Positions 34,563 through 47,880 are shown, counted from the first letter of the stretch. The stretch: DNA of 64,000 bases from Rhynchonema sp. JSB1_4 (GCA_030248065.1 JASAMV010000702.1:1-64000), one strand, 5' to 3'. The notes: generated from the sequence alone by a model not told the origin. Numbers and translations are program-made.

Positions 34563-36133
34563 TCCGTCATTGTTGGTCAGTTCATATTGCACCCTTGATA
34601 ATCCACTTGGTACTGTGTCATCAGTTGTGGTTTGGGCTTATTGTGGGCTCAGGTCTCGATAAGTTACGCTTTCGATTAGCCAAAACCACTGCTCGCACCA
34701 AACCGATGCATTTACGAAATCACTGATCGCCTGTGACGATTTGATGGGGTGTGTATAATGAGGTTACACACAGGTTCGTTTTTGGGTCTCGGTGAATGGT
34801 GTAACTGGTAATCTGCAATTAGTAAAAGTATGAAATGCACTTATTCACCGGCACTCTTGGACGAATAAAAGGTTCTGGTACCACAAGTCGTGATATTTCT
34901 TTGATGTAGAGGTAGAGATCATACTCAGCACAACTGGGGTCTCGAAATCTCACGACTTGTGGACAGGTGATAATAGGCTGTGCCGCTAGTAAACGCAATC
35001 TAGGAAAGTTTGTGCGTGCTCTTTTAATCAAAGAATAATATAATGGCTGTTGTGTTCTCCAATTCAATTCGAGTTTGTGTACATCGTTATGTCGTTTTCG
35101 TTTAGTGCTTTCTTATTGTTCCAGAATTTGACGGGGATATTCTTTTGTTTTGACGTGCATTTTAGACGAGGGCTGTGAGTTTAGGCCGATTTTGAATTGT
35201 ACAATAATTATGCAGTGGGCAATTTAACTTGGTACTTGAGACAATAGAGATCATTGACTTCAGGAAGTATTGTGTGGTTTGCTTGGATGTTATGTTTTTT
35301 CAAATGATTTCGTTTTTTGTTTCGAAACAAATTTTGTTTCAATTTTCGTCTGTGATTCAATTATATCATATTAATGTATTTTTACTGATTTTCCAGTTTT
35401 TGTTGCGTATTTTAGTTTGTGGCTGTGCGTTTCGTGTTAATCAGAAAAGGGAGGATTAATTTTATCAGAAGTTTTTGCTGTTGATACGGCCAGTTTTTAT
35501 TTGTTTTTCGTGGTTTGATGGTGCGTTAATATTTCGAATTGTTTTCATATTTCATTGCTTGTTGTTGTTTGTTGCCAGTTTGGCTTTCATTTGGATTCCA
35601 AAATATCACAACTTCGACTTTATTCTGTTACGAGTGTGTATCGCCCGTCTTGGGTAAATTATTCTTGTTGTTGTTGTTTTTTGGCTGATATCTTTTCCTC
35701 AAACGGGTTTTCATAGCCGAGTAGCTTTCTTTTTATCACGTTATGGTTATGCATTCTTCTTCGTAATTTACCAGAAGTTTCCGCTACTTTGGTTACGCAG
35801 TCAAAGAAAAATTATGGAGCATGATTATTTTTTTAATAATTGGTAGGCCGAAAAGACGTTCAACAAAACTTAAACTTTCGTTGAATATTACCAACTGGTT
35901 CTTTTTCGTACTGTAGGTATAGACGAGTACCTTCGTGAAATTTGGATCTCTGTATTTATTTGTTCGTGACTTGTCTTTTTATTGTTGCGCATTTATGATT
36001 CTTCAGAGAGGTTACTTTTCAGGAATGAGCACAAAGCTGCCAAAGGGATATCACCAAGTCTTTCGACAAATAAAATAGTAAGATTTATGATTGATTCAAT
36101 CTGTGATTATATGTTAAAATAACTTCACAAAAT
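34563..36133. other. Intergenic, T-rich, no gene recognised
   Basis: Lies between convergent genes (plus-strand Asn/Gln-rich gene and minus-strand CAP locus). It is strongly T-rich on the plus strand between 35,200 and 35,800. Open frames there are hydrophobic by composition only. Confidence 0.45.
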
Positions 36134-39100
36134 TTATTCCCTGCACATTCCATGGTTTCGGTCACAAGTTGCGCCATAAGCGTTACATTTACTACACGGT
36201 GCACCCGCATCGTAGATAGACTCGCCCGGTTGGTTACCCCTGCAAAAAGTGTTAATTATCAACAAACGACGGAGTTATGTTGAAATAAATCCTGGTGGAA
36301 GCTAACTTCATTCTGTAACGGCAGACCAATATGTTGAGTTTGATGCTGAACCCGAAGACAACTTTCGCCGGGCAGTCTCGCTTGAATCCACAGCCCATTT
36401 TACGTGTGTTCGCCCAAATCATCTGGTTGCCAAGTGACTGTCAAACTTGGTGATTGGATCTGTCACGCCTGTTATCGTCACGTGACTTCTGTGCTCAGGT
36501 CACTTTAATATTTGCTCTGGTCAACTCGGTCATCAGCAAATGGCCAAATATCGTGTTGATCAAAGACAACCGATCCGATCACCAAGTTTGACATCAACAT
36601 CAGTATTTCTGCATTTAGCGAACCAGCCACGCAAACAACCCGCAATTTCGGTCACCTTTGTGTACAGCGTGGTCGATGACGTCATGCGCTTCTCCGGGTA
36701 TTCTCCAATCAATTGTTGCAATCGTTGCTGTCGACCCTGTTCAATCCAAGTGTTCACAATCTGTTCAGCGTTCTTATTATTTTGTGCAACGACACTTTGA
36801 CCGTCGCGCGTGTCGGGATCTGTATGGAAATTTACTGAAATCTATTTACACTGTCAGTGGAGATCAACTTTCACGCTGATAATAATCCGATCACAAAGCT
36901 TTGTTCACATCACACATTCAACATTACCGTAATCGATTCGACACCGATCTGCCCACGTTTGCGCATCCGAAGTCAACTCGTCGTCCCATTCCTGTGGAAT
37001 CAATAAAGTAATAACTCCCAGTCGGTTTCATGACAGTTGTCAAAATTTTGTCGACCAAGATCATCATATTAGCGGCTTGAGGCAGAAGTTGTTTGTGTGT
37101 GTCATCAGTCAAGCCCATCGCAACCAGTCGACGCTCTTCGTTGTGTAGTGCAAGCAGCGTGTCCTTGATGAATCAGGCATGTTTAAGTTTAAGTTCTGTA
37201 AATGTTCATCAGCTATCGAGGCGTTATGTGAATTGTCCGGTACCATAATGATATTTTTGGTGGCCTGGTTCGCCCGGTCCTCACAGATGTGGGAGGTGCA
37301 CCGGTCATCGGCAGTGCGAAGGCACCAGATGGCCACGTGACCCCAAATCTACATTCTCCATGATTCCATTGCTGCGGCACTCACTTTTAGCGACTTGGAC
37401 GCTGGTTTGAATTGCTTGGTCTGGCCCAAGGACACGGGTTTCGATGTTGCTCCAGATTCAGTTTTTGTGCCACCCGTCGATGCGAACGTGATTTCGGGGT
37501 GATGGTTCGTATTCCATTCAATACACAACTTTGAAACATCATCGCAAGTACCGCCATTGTCGGAGCATTTCGAGCAGCTGTGTCCGGATTCATAAATAGG
37601 AGTGCCATAGACGTTACCACTGAAATGTGTGTTGTCGAGTGATAACCGTGGTGTAAAATTAGGAGTGCTTTTAGGTTTACCATACATGGTCATCTGGTCT
37701 ATATACGCAAGGCTCCTGTGCGCCGCTCATTGGTGGAATCAAATTCATGCTGCCCAATTCACATGAAGTTACACTCACGCAGGTGCATATCTGCACACCA
37801 GATAGTGGACATCACGTGTGCGCCCGGACACAGGGAATCGACATCCAGCCATCGCACAACCGACTGACGTTGTGCGCCACCAGATCATCTGCAGTTATTG
37901 GGATTGTGCTTCTTTTGGTGAGAGACGAAGAACAGCCCACATTGGTGATGAGTCCGACCCGATATTGGTCATGTCACATCTTATATTGATGATATTTCGA
38001 GATTTGCTCTCGCCGCCATCACTTTCAATTGAACCTTGTCCCGCAAAATTTGCTTATTTACGGTGATCCGGCATCGGTAAATCTCGAAACGTGTTCCAAA
38101 AAGCCACGTCGCAGCCAAGATGCATTTCGATCATCAATTTTAAGCCGCCAGTCTTTTTGTTTTGTTACAAAAGATAATACCTACGATATCCACTCCTTTA
38201 AATTCGCATACTGTCGTACCTGCGTGTAATGGCCGATTCCACTATCGATTTCAGCTCTGGTAAATTTGTGGACGCCTCGACTCAGCGAGAACTCGTGCAC
38301 CTCGTCCAGCCACATGCCCACCAATTCAGTCATGTCACGACGTGTGTAGAAGGCTAGATTCTCGCCCTGATTGCGCGGCCGATTAGGGTCTGCGTTGGCG
38401 TGTGCTGTTTACGCATCAAAAGGATCTGGAACATTTGTACTGACCGTCCAGCTCCGTTCCTACCGTGTTTCCACACACATATTTTCGCCCATTTCAGCGC
38501 GTCGCGTTGCAGTTTATCGTCCCATCTCTGGAATTTGTCTGGAATTTGTACAGTATAGAGCCAGTGAAACCTCACGCAATGCAACCGACCATGGCAAACA
38601 TGTTTGTGGCTGACGGCATTTTCTTGCGTCGATTCTTCTGCCCACCCCTGGCCACCAACATTCGTTCGTTGTTGTGTGCATCAAGAATGTACTGCATCTC
38701 GGATCGTGTTAGACCTGTGTGACGAGAGAGGACTATACGCGTGTGGTGCATGTGGACAGAGGTTGACAAAGCATCAGCTTGCACAAAGCAGTTCAACTCT
38801 GGTGTTGGTTGTTTTCAAAAGAAACACCTGTTCTGTTGTGCTTCCTTTTGTTATGCCTGTGAGTGGTGTGGTGACTGACACTGACTGCATGCACATGATA
38901 CGCAACTCACCTGCACTCACTTTTTGAGCGCTGATCTGAGGTCGAGCTGTTGTTGTTGTTGGTTTGGGCCGTCGTGTTCTGAAACGAATGAGTCTCACAT
39001 GAGAAGGCGGCTTTGTGGCCTACAGTAGTGTCGTCAATCCAGATCGTCAACTCTTGCCGTCAACACCCATGTATACACAAATCTCGTCCTCACGCGGCTG

Positions 39101-41196
39101 CTTGACTTGACGACTGTACCGTTAACCGGCTTCGTTATCACGTATAGTCCAGCCACGAACTCATGAGACGACTTATTTTGAAGTTGACTCCAATAATGTT
39201 CCGGTTCCACGTATTTCGGAAATGAAAGAAAGAGAAATGCGTGTATTTTTTTAAAAACACGCTCTCCACCTCGGTGCATAAATTCCCTTTTCACTCCCAA
39301 AACATTTGTGTGTTGAACGATGTTGTTGTTCGCGTAAGCACGCAACAAATTGAGGTCAGCCAGCTGGAACTTGTCATCATGTCTCTCGGCCCAATCTCTT
39401 TCTTTGGTTTGCGAAAACCCGTGTAACCGGCGCATTTTTTAATCTGGCCAAGCAAGCTTTAAAATGAGTCGTCTCATGAGCACGTGGCTTGACTATACAT
39501 AGTACATACAATGTATGTATGTATAACCAACATTCCCTGAACCTAATGGGACACTACACATAATGAAGTATTAGGCTGGTGCTGTGCCACGCAGCAATTT
39601 GGCTACCGTTGACGTCGAGTTACAGTTCTGCGACCGGTTGTTCGCCTTGTTGTGGTCGGTCGCCTTGTTCTGAAAGTTTGAAGAAGAGATGATTTCAGCT
39701 CTAAGAGGATATTAGCTGCAACAAACGGCATTAAACGGTGACGGTCCTTTATCTCCACACCTCCTATACCTGGTTGTCTGTGTTCCAGCAGTTGTGGTTG
39801 ATGTCTCAACGGTCTCCTTCTCTGATGTGCAAAGGTGGGTCCATGTTTTGGACCCACACTCGCATTGTTGACACGATCGACCAGTTTTGTAGACGGGCTC
39901 ATTCGGGATATTGCCTCTGCGCGAAACATCAAAGTTGCGAACTGTAGCAATGTGCCTTTCTCCTTTTATTTTGACAGGTGAACTGTGCACCAGGGCATCG
40001 CCAGTGCGAATACACCAGATGGCCAGGCGATCCCAAAATCGACTCACGAGCTGACGCTCGATAACGTTGGACTCCCTAACTTTCATGAAAACTCGCCAAA
40101 TTAAAGACAATAAACAACTTTTTATCGAATCGACAGAAGAGGTACTGCATCCGCTGCCATTTCGAGCCCACCCTGAAGTTGCACTGCACCTTTCGTGCAC
40201 AGCCGATCTCAGTTGCGCTGGACAAAACAGTCTGCAAACAGATGCAATCCATTTTTCACACTTAGTCGTATACAGTACGTCTGGATGCTATCAAGCTTGG
40301 TGATGGGATTGCGCCGAATCTGATTCCAATTTCCACCAGCGAAAAATTCGTTTTTTTGCTGTCGCTGTCTGGGAACAACATTTAAGCTGGTAATTAATAA
40401 TAGTCCGGTGACATCGGTAAGTCACAAGTAACAACAAACGTACTGCCGGTACAAAAAGGTCACGTGACCAAGGTGAAAACCTCCCGATCCGATCACCAAG
40501 TTTGATTACCGCTCATTGTGTACCACCGACTTGCGTCAATCGACTCCAGTCATCGTTGTGAGAATACCGACTGAACGACTGTGGTTTGTGAGCGAGCATG
40601 ACGTCACTCCAATGTTGCAATAGAGCGTCAAACAGGTGATCCTCGAGACGAAACACGGTGGCACCATGTTGATTGTTAATTCGGTCTGAAACATAGTGTG
40701 GCTTGGTACAGTTTCAAATCAAGCAGTCTCAAAAGTCTGGGATACGCACTTTCATCAAAGACGCATCGTCTCGCATAACTCTCGGCGTTTCGAGCCAACG
40801 TTGAACTCCAAGTCTAAAACAATGAAGTGGCACGAATGTCTGTGGCTGTTCTCAGCAAGGTCGGTGATCGTTAGTCTTCGTTGGGCTGCCACGTATGTAG
40901 ATCAACAATCTGGCGTGCTCGCACTGGCGATGTCCCGGTGCACCACGCGTTTTAGAAAACAGGTCGAAGCAATCACTCAAAACGCGTTGCCAATTCCCAT
41001 TGTTTGAACCATTAGGTATACCAACCAATTGATGCATGTCCGCAGCGGCCGGCACGATTTGTCCGTTGATCTTCAACCGTCCGGCAGCCAGTTTCTCTCT
41101 CAGATCATTGTGCACTTGCACCAATTTCTTTTGTTGACTTTCTGATAATCCGAAAGACGAGGGAATCAGATTTAAAATAATAAGGCTGATCAGCAT
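36134..41196 (-). CDS. Secreted CAP (SCP/TAPS, venom-allergen-like) locus: possible three-domain protein
   Basis: Exons by domain. CAP1: 41026-41196, 40750-40813, 40531-40685, 40119-40231, 39770-39916. Linker: 39624-39669, 38921-38978. CAP2: 38590-38714, 38464-38527, 38220-38389, 37779-37888, 37385-37619. CAP3: 37056-37163, 36928-36991, 36656-36819, 36307-36422, 36134-36239. All 17 phases fit, giving about 671 aa. ATG 41,196 opens a signal peptide (MLISLIILNLIPSSFG). Each domain has the W[DS][DS].L...A..[WY]A..C helix, most have the G.HYTQ-type or WSRLTQ strand, and each has the C..C..C hinge (YKTGRSCQQC, YESGHSCSKC, YDAGAPCSKC). The second exon is 64 nt in every domain, a sign of duplication. 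If exon 39624-39669 is not spliced, CAP1 ends at a stop at 39,603 as a 238-aa single-domain protein. In family terms these are secreted, often host- or stress-related proteins. Confidence 0.8.
36440..36597. mobile_element. Small MITE in CAP intron, ends tgtcaaacttggtgat
   Basis: tgtcaaacttggtgattggatc at the left is the inverted partner of gatccgatcaccaagtttgaca at the right, 158 bp overall. It lies in the intron before the fourth exon of CAP3. Confidence 0.7.
40289..40508. mobile_element. Small MITE in CAP intron, ends tcaagcttggtgat
   Basis: Ends tcaagcttggtgatgggatt and gatccgatcaccaagtttga, flanked by TA on both sides. About 220 bp. Same family as 8,328 and 36,440. Confidence 0.65.
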
Positions 41197-41989
41197 GCTT
41201 TGTAGACAACGGATGGTTCTGTAAAAGACGTCTTTCCGCACAAAATAGTTTTTGTTAAAGTGCTTGGTCTTAAAATATAATTTTTATCGTTCTAGTTTCG
41301 GGTTCGGGGTACGGGCAAACCAGCGGGGGACAAAACAGCTGGTGACAAGACAACCGGTTTTGAAGGTATAGCTTATCTCGGAGATTAGGCTCAGGCTTAG
41401 GCCTGTGGTATTGCTTAGGCTTAGTTTAAAACGTATAATACTCTGCCTTCTCCATGGGCAATAACAAACATCTCCCTGGGTGACCGCTGTTTTTTAAAAC
41501 TCGTTGTTTTGTCACCCGCTGTTTTGTCGGTTTCATGCCCAAACACGTTTTATCGACGCATCGTAATAACGTTGTCTCATAACATTATTATAAAGTCATT
41601 ACGTGTACAGTTCACAAAAACTTGAATGATTAGTTACCAATGCTTCTGTGTGTTTTTTTATTATTGTCGATTTGCGCCGATTTTTTCAACAAATCAATGA
41701 AAGTGTTATCCCCGAGTTGTTTTTATTTCATGACGAGAAGATTCCGGAAAGATAAAGAGCAAGGCACCGAAAGCAAGCAAGGCATCGATATTTAAAACGG
41801 AATAATGTCACCCCTCATGCCACACCCGAAATTTTTTGAAAAACAATCATTCCAAAGCTTTAAAAAAGCACCTGAAACCTAAACAAGGATGGGAGCTAAT
41901 CAATATTTTTCATTATGCAATATATTATTTGGTAATAAACTGGATCCAACGCATCAAGACACTAATCTTCTCAGCTCTGCTTATGTCAC

Positions 41990-42215
41990 CCGCGCGGTGC
42001 AATCGATATTTCGTGTCCCTTTCAATGCCCAACTTTGAAACATCACCGCAGCTACCGCCGTTGTCGGAACATTTTGGGCAGCTGCGTCCGGATTCATTAA
42101 GTACACACAGGTCTATTGAATACCAAAGTAATTGCAGATTGTTTCTGTTTCAGATCATTGTGCACTTGTAATTATTTCTTTGGTTGACTCTGACAGCCTA
42201 AATGACGAGGGAAGT
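41990..42215 (-). pseudogene. CAP pseudoexons (hinge and first-exon fragments)
   Basis: Minus strand 41,990-42,110 reads NESGRSCPKCSDNGGSCGDV, almost the CAP2 hinge exon, but lacks its splice context and has changed residues (Cys to Gly after SKL). Minus strand 42,140-42,210 matches DNA of CAP1 exon 1 (cagatcattgtgcacttg) with an in-frame stop. The two pieces, in an order unlike the functional gene, are debris of a fourth CAP unit. Confidence 0.7.
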
Positions 42216-42853
42216 AGAAAGCAACTGATAGTTGAAAAGAATGCGCATTTTGAGACAAAGAAAGGAACAACATACAAATGAAACCCAAAAGAAAAATTCA
42301 CAGTCCTGAAACTATGTATTGAATATGTATACTAGCCTTTTTTCTCAAGGCACTTAACATGATTCTCGATGTTCTGACTTCATATCCAAACTGGTGTTAT
42401 GAATATTATCTTAATGTCGTCTCGTGTCATAGAGGTTGTTATAATAATAAGGTAAGCAACTAATGTATAGTTTATAAAATCTGGATGACCGTGCTTTTGT
42501 GCGCCCACTAGTTGAGTACTTTTGTTATTTCCAGATTGTTAAGTCAATGAAAGCGAAACGAACGACACTCATCCAATTTGTTTTATTTCCAGATCCCGAC
42601 ATAAGATTCCGACGCATAAAAAGAAGGCACAGTAAACAAATGATTTCAGTATCGAAATCTAAAATAAGCGCTTGTTTAAAAATCAATCATTCTACTTATT
42701 TCAAGTGTTTACCAAACAATTCCTCACAGTACAAAGCTGAAAAAAACACCTGGAGAGCTGAAAAAATTTGAAGATCAACCATGTTTTTCCAGTACAAACA
42801 AAACTGCAAAAAAGTATACTTGGGTAACAAACGCGACCACGAAACATCATGAT

Positions 42854-44313
42854 TTATGCACTGTCAACACCAATCAAATCGGGCGTCCAAGTGGCCAAAT
42901 AGATTTTCTTCATTTCACTTTCACCGTACTCGATGTGCAACAAATGTTTTTTGAGTTGTTCATTGAGCTCATCGGGACTGCTGGCGCCCAGATCCTCGAT
43001 CAGAAAGCTGAAACGTAGAAAATTTGATATGATATTTGAGTTGCGCGACGTTGACTCTTTGGTTGTTGCCGATGAAATTCAAACCAACATTATAGAAAAT
43101 TTGAGTAAAATTGACCTCAAAATATGTAAAACATTTTAAAATATTTTGATCTCACTTGATTTGATTGTCGTGAATGTCACATTCGAACACGTGGCCGACT
43201 CGCTTGCCCTTCTCCACAATTTGGCCGCGCAGTTTGCTGATGACTTTGCTCACACTCGGTCTCGGACGATTACGAGGGGAACCTGTGAGATTTTGAAAGT
43301 GCGGAAAGGTGGCAAAAATGCATAGAAAAAAGGCAAAATGGCAGAATTGACTTCGCCATTAGTATGCTTCTCATAAATTTTCCGTTTCGATCTGTGTTCA
43401 CCGACGTCTGGTGCATCAGCACCAGAGACCCTGGCATGTGAGCTGAAACTGAGTCTAGAGCAATTGCAAGAACGTTCAACCAACCGTGTTTGTCCAGTGT
43501 GTTGTCGATTTGTTGACCCTGACTGCTTGACTGTCCCATCGCCGCATCTGTGTCCTGCGACACACAACGGGTCTCCGGCTCAAACGCAACCGCTGGTGTC
43601 ACCGTGATGGGCTCATCAGGCACCAAACTGGCCTGCGATTTGAGTGGTCTGTGTACATGTGTATTTTGTGCACCCTCTGTTATCATGCCATGCATGGATC
43701 ACACCGAATGGCTATGTGTTTACAAAAGTGCGATTGACATGTAATGCATTCCCGACCATGTCACAGACCAAACAGTGATTTTTCGAAAATTGGCGGCCAC
43801 CGAAAAAGCGACGTTTGGTTGGGTATTTGGGCAGAGTGACCCAATGCCAGCTCCATCTAAACCCAAAGCAACCGTAAAGCTCAACTCAAGCCAATGTCCG
43901 TGGTACACCAAAACTGAGGCGACTTGTTGCCCCCGCTAACCTGTAACGTCGCACCCCGCAATCGACCGTTGTGCGCTGACTTGAGCGCTTTGCGCGCTGC
44001 TGTGACCGTACTGAAGGTGATCAGACTGCAATACCATAATTATGGCCGATTCGAATCAATTCGATTACAAAAACGACTGATTCAGTTTCGATTACTTTTG
44101 GACCGAAAATGGACCGGATTCCCATGAATTCGAGGGTATGTAAAAACGTGAAAATGTATAAAAAAATATCAAATGAACCAACGCTTCATGTGGGCTGACA
44201 CGATTGATGTTGAGAATGGCGGCCGAGTGCACAAAGGCACACAGGAATGCGCGCAGAATGTCGTCAGTGACAATGGTCGGAAGATTCGTAACGTGAAGCA
44301 TTACTGACTCCAT
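42854..44313 (-). CDS. RRM-containing RNA-binding protein (5 exons seen)
   Basis: Exons 44183-44313, 43941-44025, 43485-43648, 43156-43282 and 42854-43007. The first two join in phase to one RNA-recognition motif: RNP2-like MLHVTNLP, a helix, INRVSPHEALITFSTVTAAR (RNP1 region degenerate), then G.LRGATLQV. Exon 3 is acidic/Gln-rich. Exons 4-5 end in a conserved-looking acidic tail (HVFECDIHDNQINFLIEDLG) and stop at 42,854. The phase between exons 2 and 3 does not fit, so a small exon or a different boundary is missing there. The start is ATG 44,313, just after ctacagc; upstream exons may exist. RRM assigned from motif layout; subfamily not recognised. Confidence 0.6.
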
Positions 44314-44570
44314 GCTGTAGGCAACCCGTGAAAAATTTTCGAAATATTGGTTCACGCTTCAACAAGAAGCTTTTCTACCCAGCTTTTCGATAGTAAGAAT
44401 GATGCTTCAAATTGTAGAATCGCAACGTGGTTATCCGCGTGTTTGAAACGTCGCCAGCTGTGATTGTTTCACCTGTTGCGTGGCAGTTTTTTCAATTTCA
44501 ATCAAACCCAAATAATATTCACAGGTAGAAAAATGTTTCATTGTCTAAACGGTTGTGGTTGCCGTTGTTT

Positions 44571-45221
44571 TAAAGGGGGCCTTTCGCATTTCAAACCGCC
44601 TTCAAACTTTGCACGCATTTGAATATTGTTCAGGGCGTTGTTAAACTCTCACGCACCAAGAACCCAATCTGCAGCATGCGACCAGGAGATGCACTTTAAG
44701 AAGAACATCCGGGAACAAAGTGTGCCGCGGACCAGCCCAATTTATACCTGCGCATTCAGGCAAACTGCTTGATCAAAAAGGTGTCAAGGCGAATGAATGT
44801 TTCGCATGAAACGTGCCACAACACTAACTATGGAATTTCGCTTTTCTTTATATTTCGAATTTCAACGAATTGTTCCAGCGCGACAAGCAGACCTTGAAAC
44901 ATTTAGCAGCCACGCATGAACAATTCGTTGCAATTCGAAATAAAAAGAAAAGCGAAATTCTATCGTGAGGAAGGGGCAAATATCGTGCGAAACATTCTGC
45001 GCCTTGACCGCCCTTGTCATCAGGCGAGTTGCCTGAATGCGCAGGTAGAAATTGGGCTGGTCCACATTTGATTTTGTTCGCGGATGTTCCCCTTGAAGGG
45101 GATCTCCTGACCGCATGCTGAACGTCAGACCTCCGGTGTGTTTGACATTTATGACGCCTTGACCACTGTCTAAATACATGCGAAGTTTGAAGGGGGTTTC
45201 AAATGCGAAAGGCCCCCTTTA
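44571..45221. mobile_element. 650-bp foldback MITE, related to 6,320-6,924
   Basis: Ends ttaaagggggcctttcgcattt / aaatgcgaaaggcccccttt. Inner arms at 44,830-44,920 and 44,920-44,970 (gaatttcgcttttctttat and complement) are inverted. It shares the ccgcggacc, tacctgcgcattcagg and ttcaaactt blocks with the element at 6,320. Confidence 0.75.
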
Positions 45222-45487
45222 AGCTCATCAAGGCCGGTCTCAGAACACAAGCTTCCTAACTTTCGCACTGTGCCTGCAGAAACATCACCTCATCTGCTAC
45301 AGGAAAGACGTTATATGTTGGTGCCAGTACTTTGTGATGTCAGGTTTTTTCAGAGTGTTGGCATGTGGCGTTGCCATGATCGATTCGACGAATTTTGAGA
45401 GCAAAGTCGGTTCCGATTGATTTTTGTCTTTAATTTTGTTGAACATAACTGCGTGCACGAATGTTTTTCTGGCTTCTTTTATCACAA

Positions 45488-47880
45488 TCAGCCATGCAGC
45501 GCCACAACGTTGGATTCAAACGAGTAGAGCACACTCAACGTGACATTCAACGTTACTGTAAGCACGAGACAGACAACATCCAATCGGTAACAGGCCAGTT
45601 TCCACAATTCTTCATGTCTCACTGTCCACTGGTCGTGTTCCATGCGTTGCAGTTGATGTTTCAACGATGCGTTTACGTCGTATAGCCGTGCCTGAACGGT
45701 AAAGGGGGCATATTGCATAAAAAGTTTGGTTGTGTTTTGGCCTCGCTTGAGTAAGTAGTGCAACGCAACCCTATTGCCGATGGTGCACCTCCCGTGTGAG
45801 AATCAGGTCGAAACTGGCAAATGCTGTGCAATTTGAAAGGAAACAAGTCGCATGTACCCAAAATCTAAAAAGCGCACCAGAATCTGTTCAAAAGCGATTG
45901 GGTGTTCAGCTTGCATTGCACGACGGTGAAGTTTCCCATTCGTCGGTGATAGACTGGAATACCTGTCATTCTGAAAAAATAAATTTAGATAGCTTTATCG
46001 AAAAAACCGCTTGCACGACTTGAAAAAAATGCCGACCCACCAAACGTTTGTTCAAACGCGTTCTCTGCAGTCGAGTACGTTTTCCATTCAATCCTGCACA
46101 AAGTGCCAACCATTTCGGTAGCTCACCGACAAACGCTTGCATCGAATGTAGATGCATCAGCACAACAGCTATCACGATGCTCACACAACAAAGCACCAAC
46201 TCGACAAACATGAAACGACCTGAAAAATGGGACTAGCAAATGTTGAAAGGAACCCGAACAGCAACCGTCTGCGCTCTGTAACCAGTGCCGGAAATTGACT
46301 CGAGTTTTTCGGCATGGTGTTGGTGACCGAGCCGAGAATGACGCCGATGGCCAGCAGGGAGGTGATGCCCAGGGTAACCTGTGAAAAACGTTCGTTCAAG
46401 TCTTACTGTCTAATCGCGCTAATTGAAAAGGTTGAACTAATGTTGATTCAATGACCTTTTCGCCCCGATTGTGTGTGCATTCGGTGGGGGAGTAGAGTCC
46501 AATTGATGTGATCGTACAGATGAGTCCGATCGGTAGGATTTGTGTGAGCACATAATAGTTCGATTTGCGTTTGATCTTGAATCTAAAAACGCCGTGAAAC
46601 ATCATCTGTCAATGTCGGATGATTCAGATGGTTCACTCACTTGAATACCGCGAACGTGTTGTTTCGATCGACAGCCTTGTTGTACAACACTGTGCCACTC
46701 ACGCGATACCAGATCAGATCCCACTCTCAAAATGCCATGTGCCATCTGATATCTTGTGATTCAAAATTTATCAGTGCCTGATAAAGAAAGACAAATGTCA
46801 AACCGGTGTGTTTCTTGTAGAACAACGTATCACCTTTACCAGTGCGCATGGGCGTCAGAAACAACACGTTTGTCGGCATTTCGCCGCCTTTGAACATCAT
46901 TTGACACACCTGGATGGTGATGCGTTGAGTGAGTTGTGCGAAATGCTCGTTTTCGTCACAATCAGTGTCAATATGCCCAAAATGCCAACCTGTGAATCAA
47001 ACGGATACAATGTGACATCCATGGGACACGATATGGTGAGTATCTCTCGGTGGGTCAGGGACACCCGACCATTGTGCGCAATCTCGACGTATCGCGGCCC
47101 GAACTGGTCACCAAATGAGCCAGGCTCAGACCTTCAAGTCATGCGTAATATCAATACCTAATAACCATCTTATGGTATTGTGCAACTTTATTTCACGTCA
47201 AACCTTTCTAAAATCTGCATTTCCGGCTGCCATACTTTGGCGGAGGGCAAAAACAGCCGTGGGATGCCGTCAAATTGAGATGGCCGCCAGGTGAGATGCG
47301 CATCGTGCCATGTCTGACATGTGATGCTGTTGTAAATTGTTTACAGATATATCAAGCATAATAGATCGTTTTTGACTCATCACACTAAATCAAGTTGATA
47401 CACGAACAACTCATAAGCCAATAAAGTTACTCACGTATTGACTATAAATCTTGAGCGTGACGGATTGAATGGCCGGATTCTACAAGAGTGAATGGTTATC
47501 AATTGAACAGCTGCGTGCCTAACTATTGTGCGTTGCGTGGCTCAGTCTACCCCTTTTATAGGGAAGCCCATTGTTTATGTACAGTATTACAAGGAAAGAT
47601 CCCTTCCGATCGTATCACTGAAAAGAAGGTGGCAGCCTGCATCAACGTTTTTTTTATCAATGTGGTAGTGACGCACCACTTCCATCAGCGTGTACAGCAT
47701 CACATCAATATTGACATGTACAACGTCAGTCCAATGTTTCACCGGTCGGCTGGAGGATGAGTAATTGGTAAATAATGTTTCATACAACTTGTGCTCTGCA
47801 TTCTGCGCCGTGTCGCAGCCGCTGGCGCCAAAGAAAAGTACAACACCAAATGCGAACATTTTTAATGTCAGCAATAACAT
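45488..47880 (-). CDS. Cys-loop ligand-gated channel subunit 1 (nicotinic type, 10 exons)
   Basis: Exons 47677-47880, 47435-47479, 47204-47313, 46990-47131, 46840-46909, 46641-46725, 46456-46582, 46282-46378, 46041-46219 and 45488-45691 total about 420 aa. Signal peptide (MLLLTLKMFAFGVVLFFG), then AEHKLYETLF, WHDAHLTWRPSQFDGI and the Cys loop C-13-C (CPMDVTLYPFDSQVC). The loop C region (EWDLIWYRVSG) has no vicinal CysCys, so it is a non-alpha-type subunit. M1 is YVLTQILPIGLICT, M2 is GEKVTLGITSLLAIGVIL (the GEK entrance predicts cation selectivity), then M3 and a C-terminal M4. The last splice before M3 lacks a GT donor. It ends about 230 bp before a second subunit on the same strand, a tandem duplicate pair. 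Confidence 0.88.

Noticed and set aside
35200..35660. Hydrophobic frames that look like membrane proteins
   Set aside because: They come from T-rich sequence, which encodes Phe/Leu/Val in any frame. No splice sites or conserved motifs.
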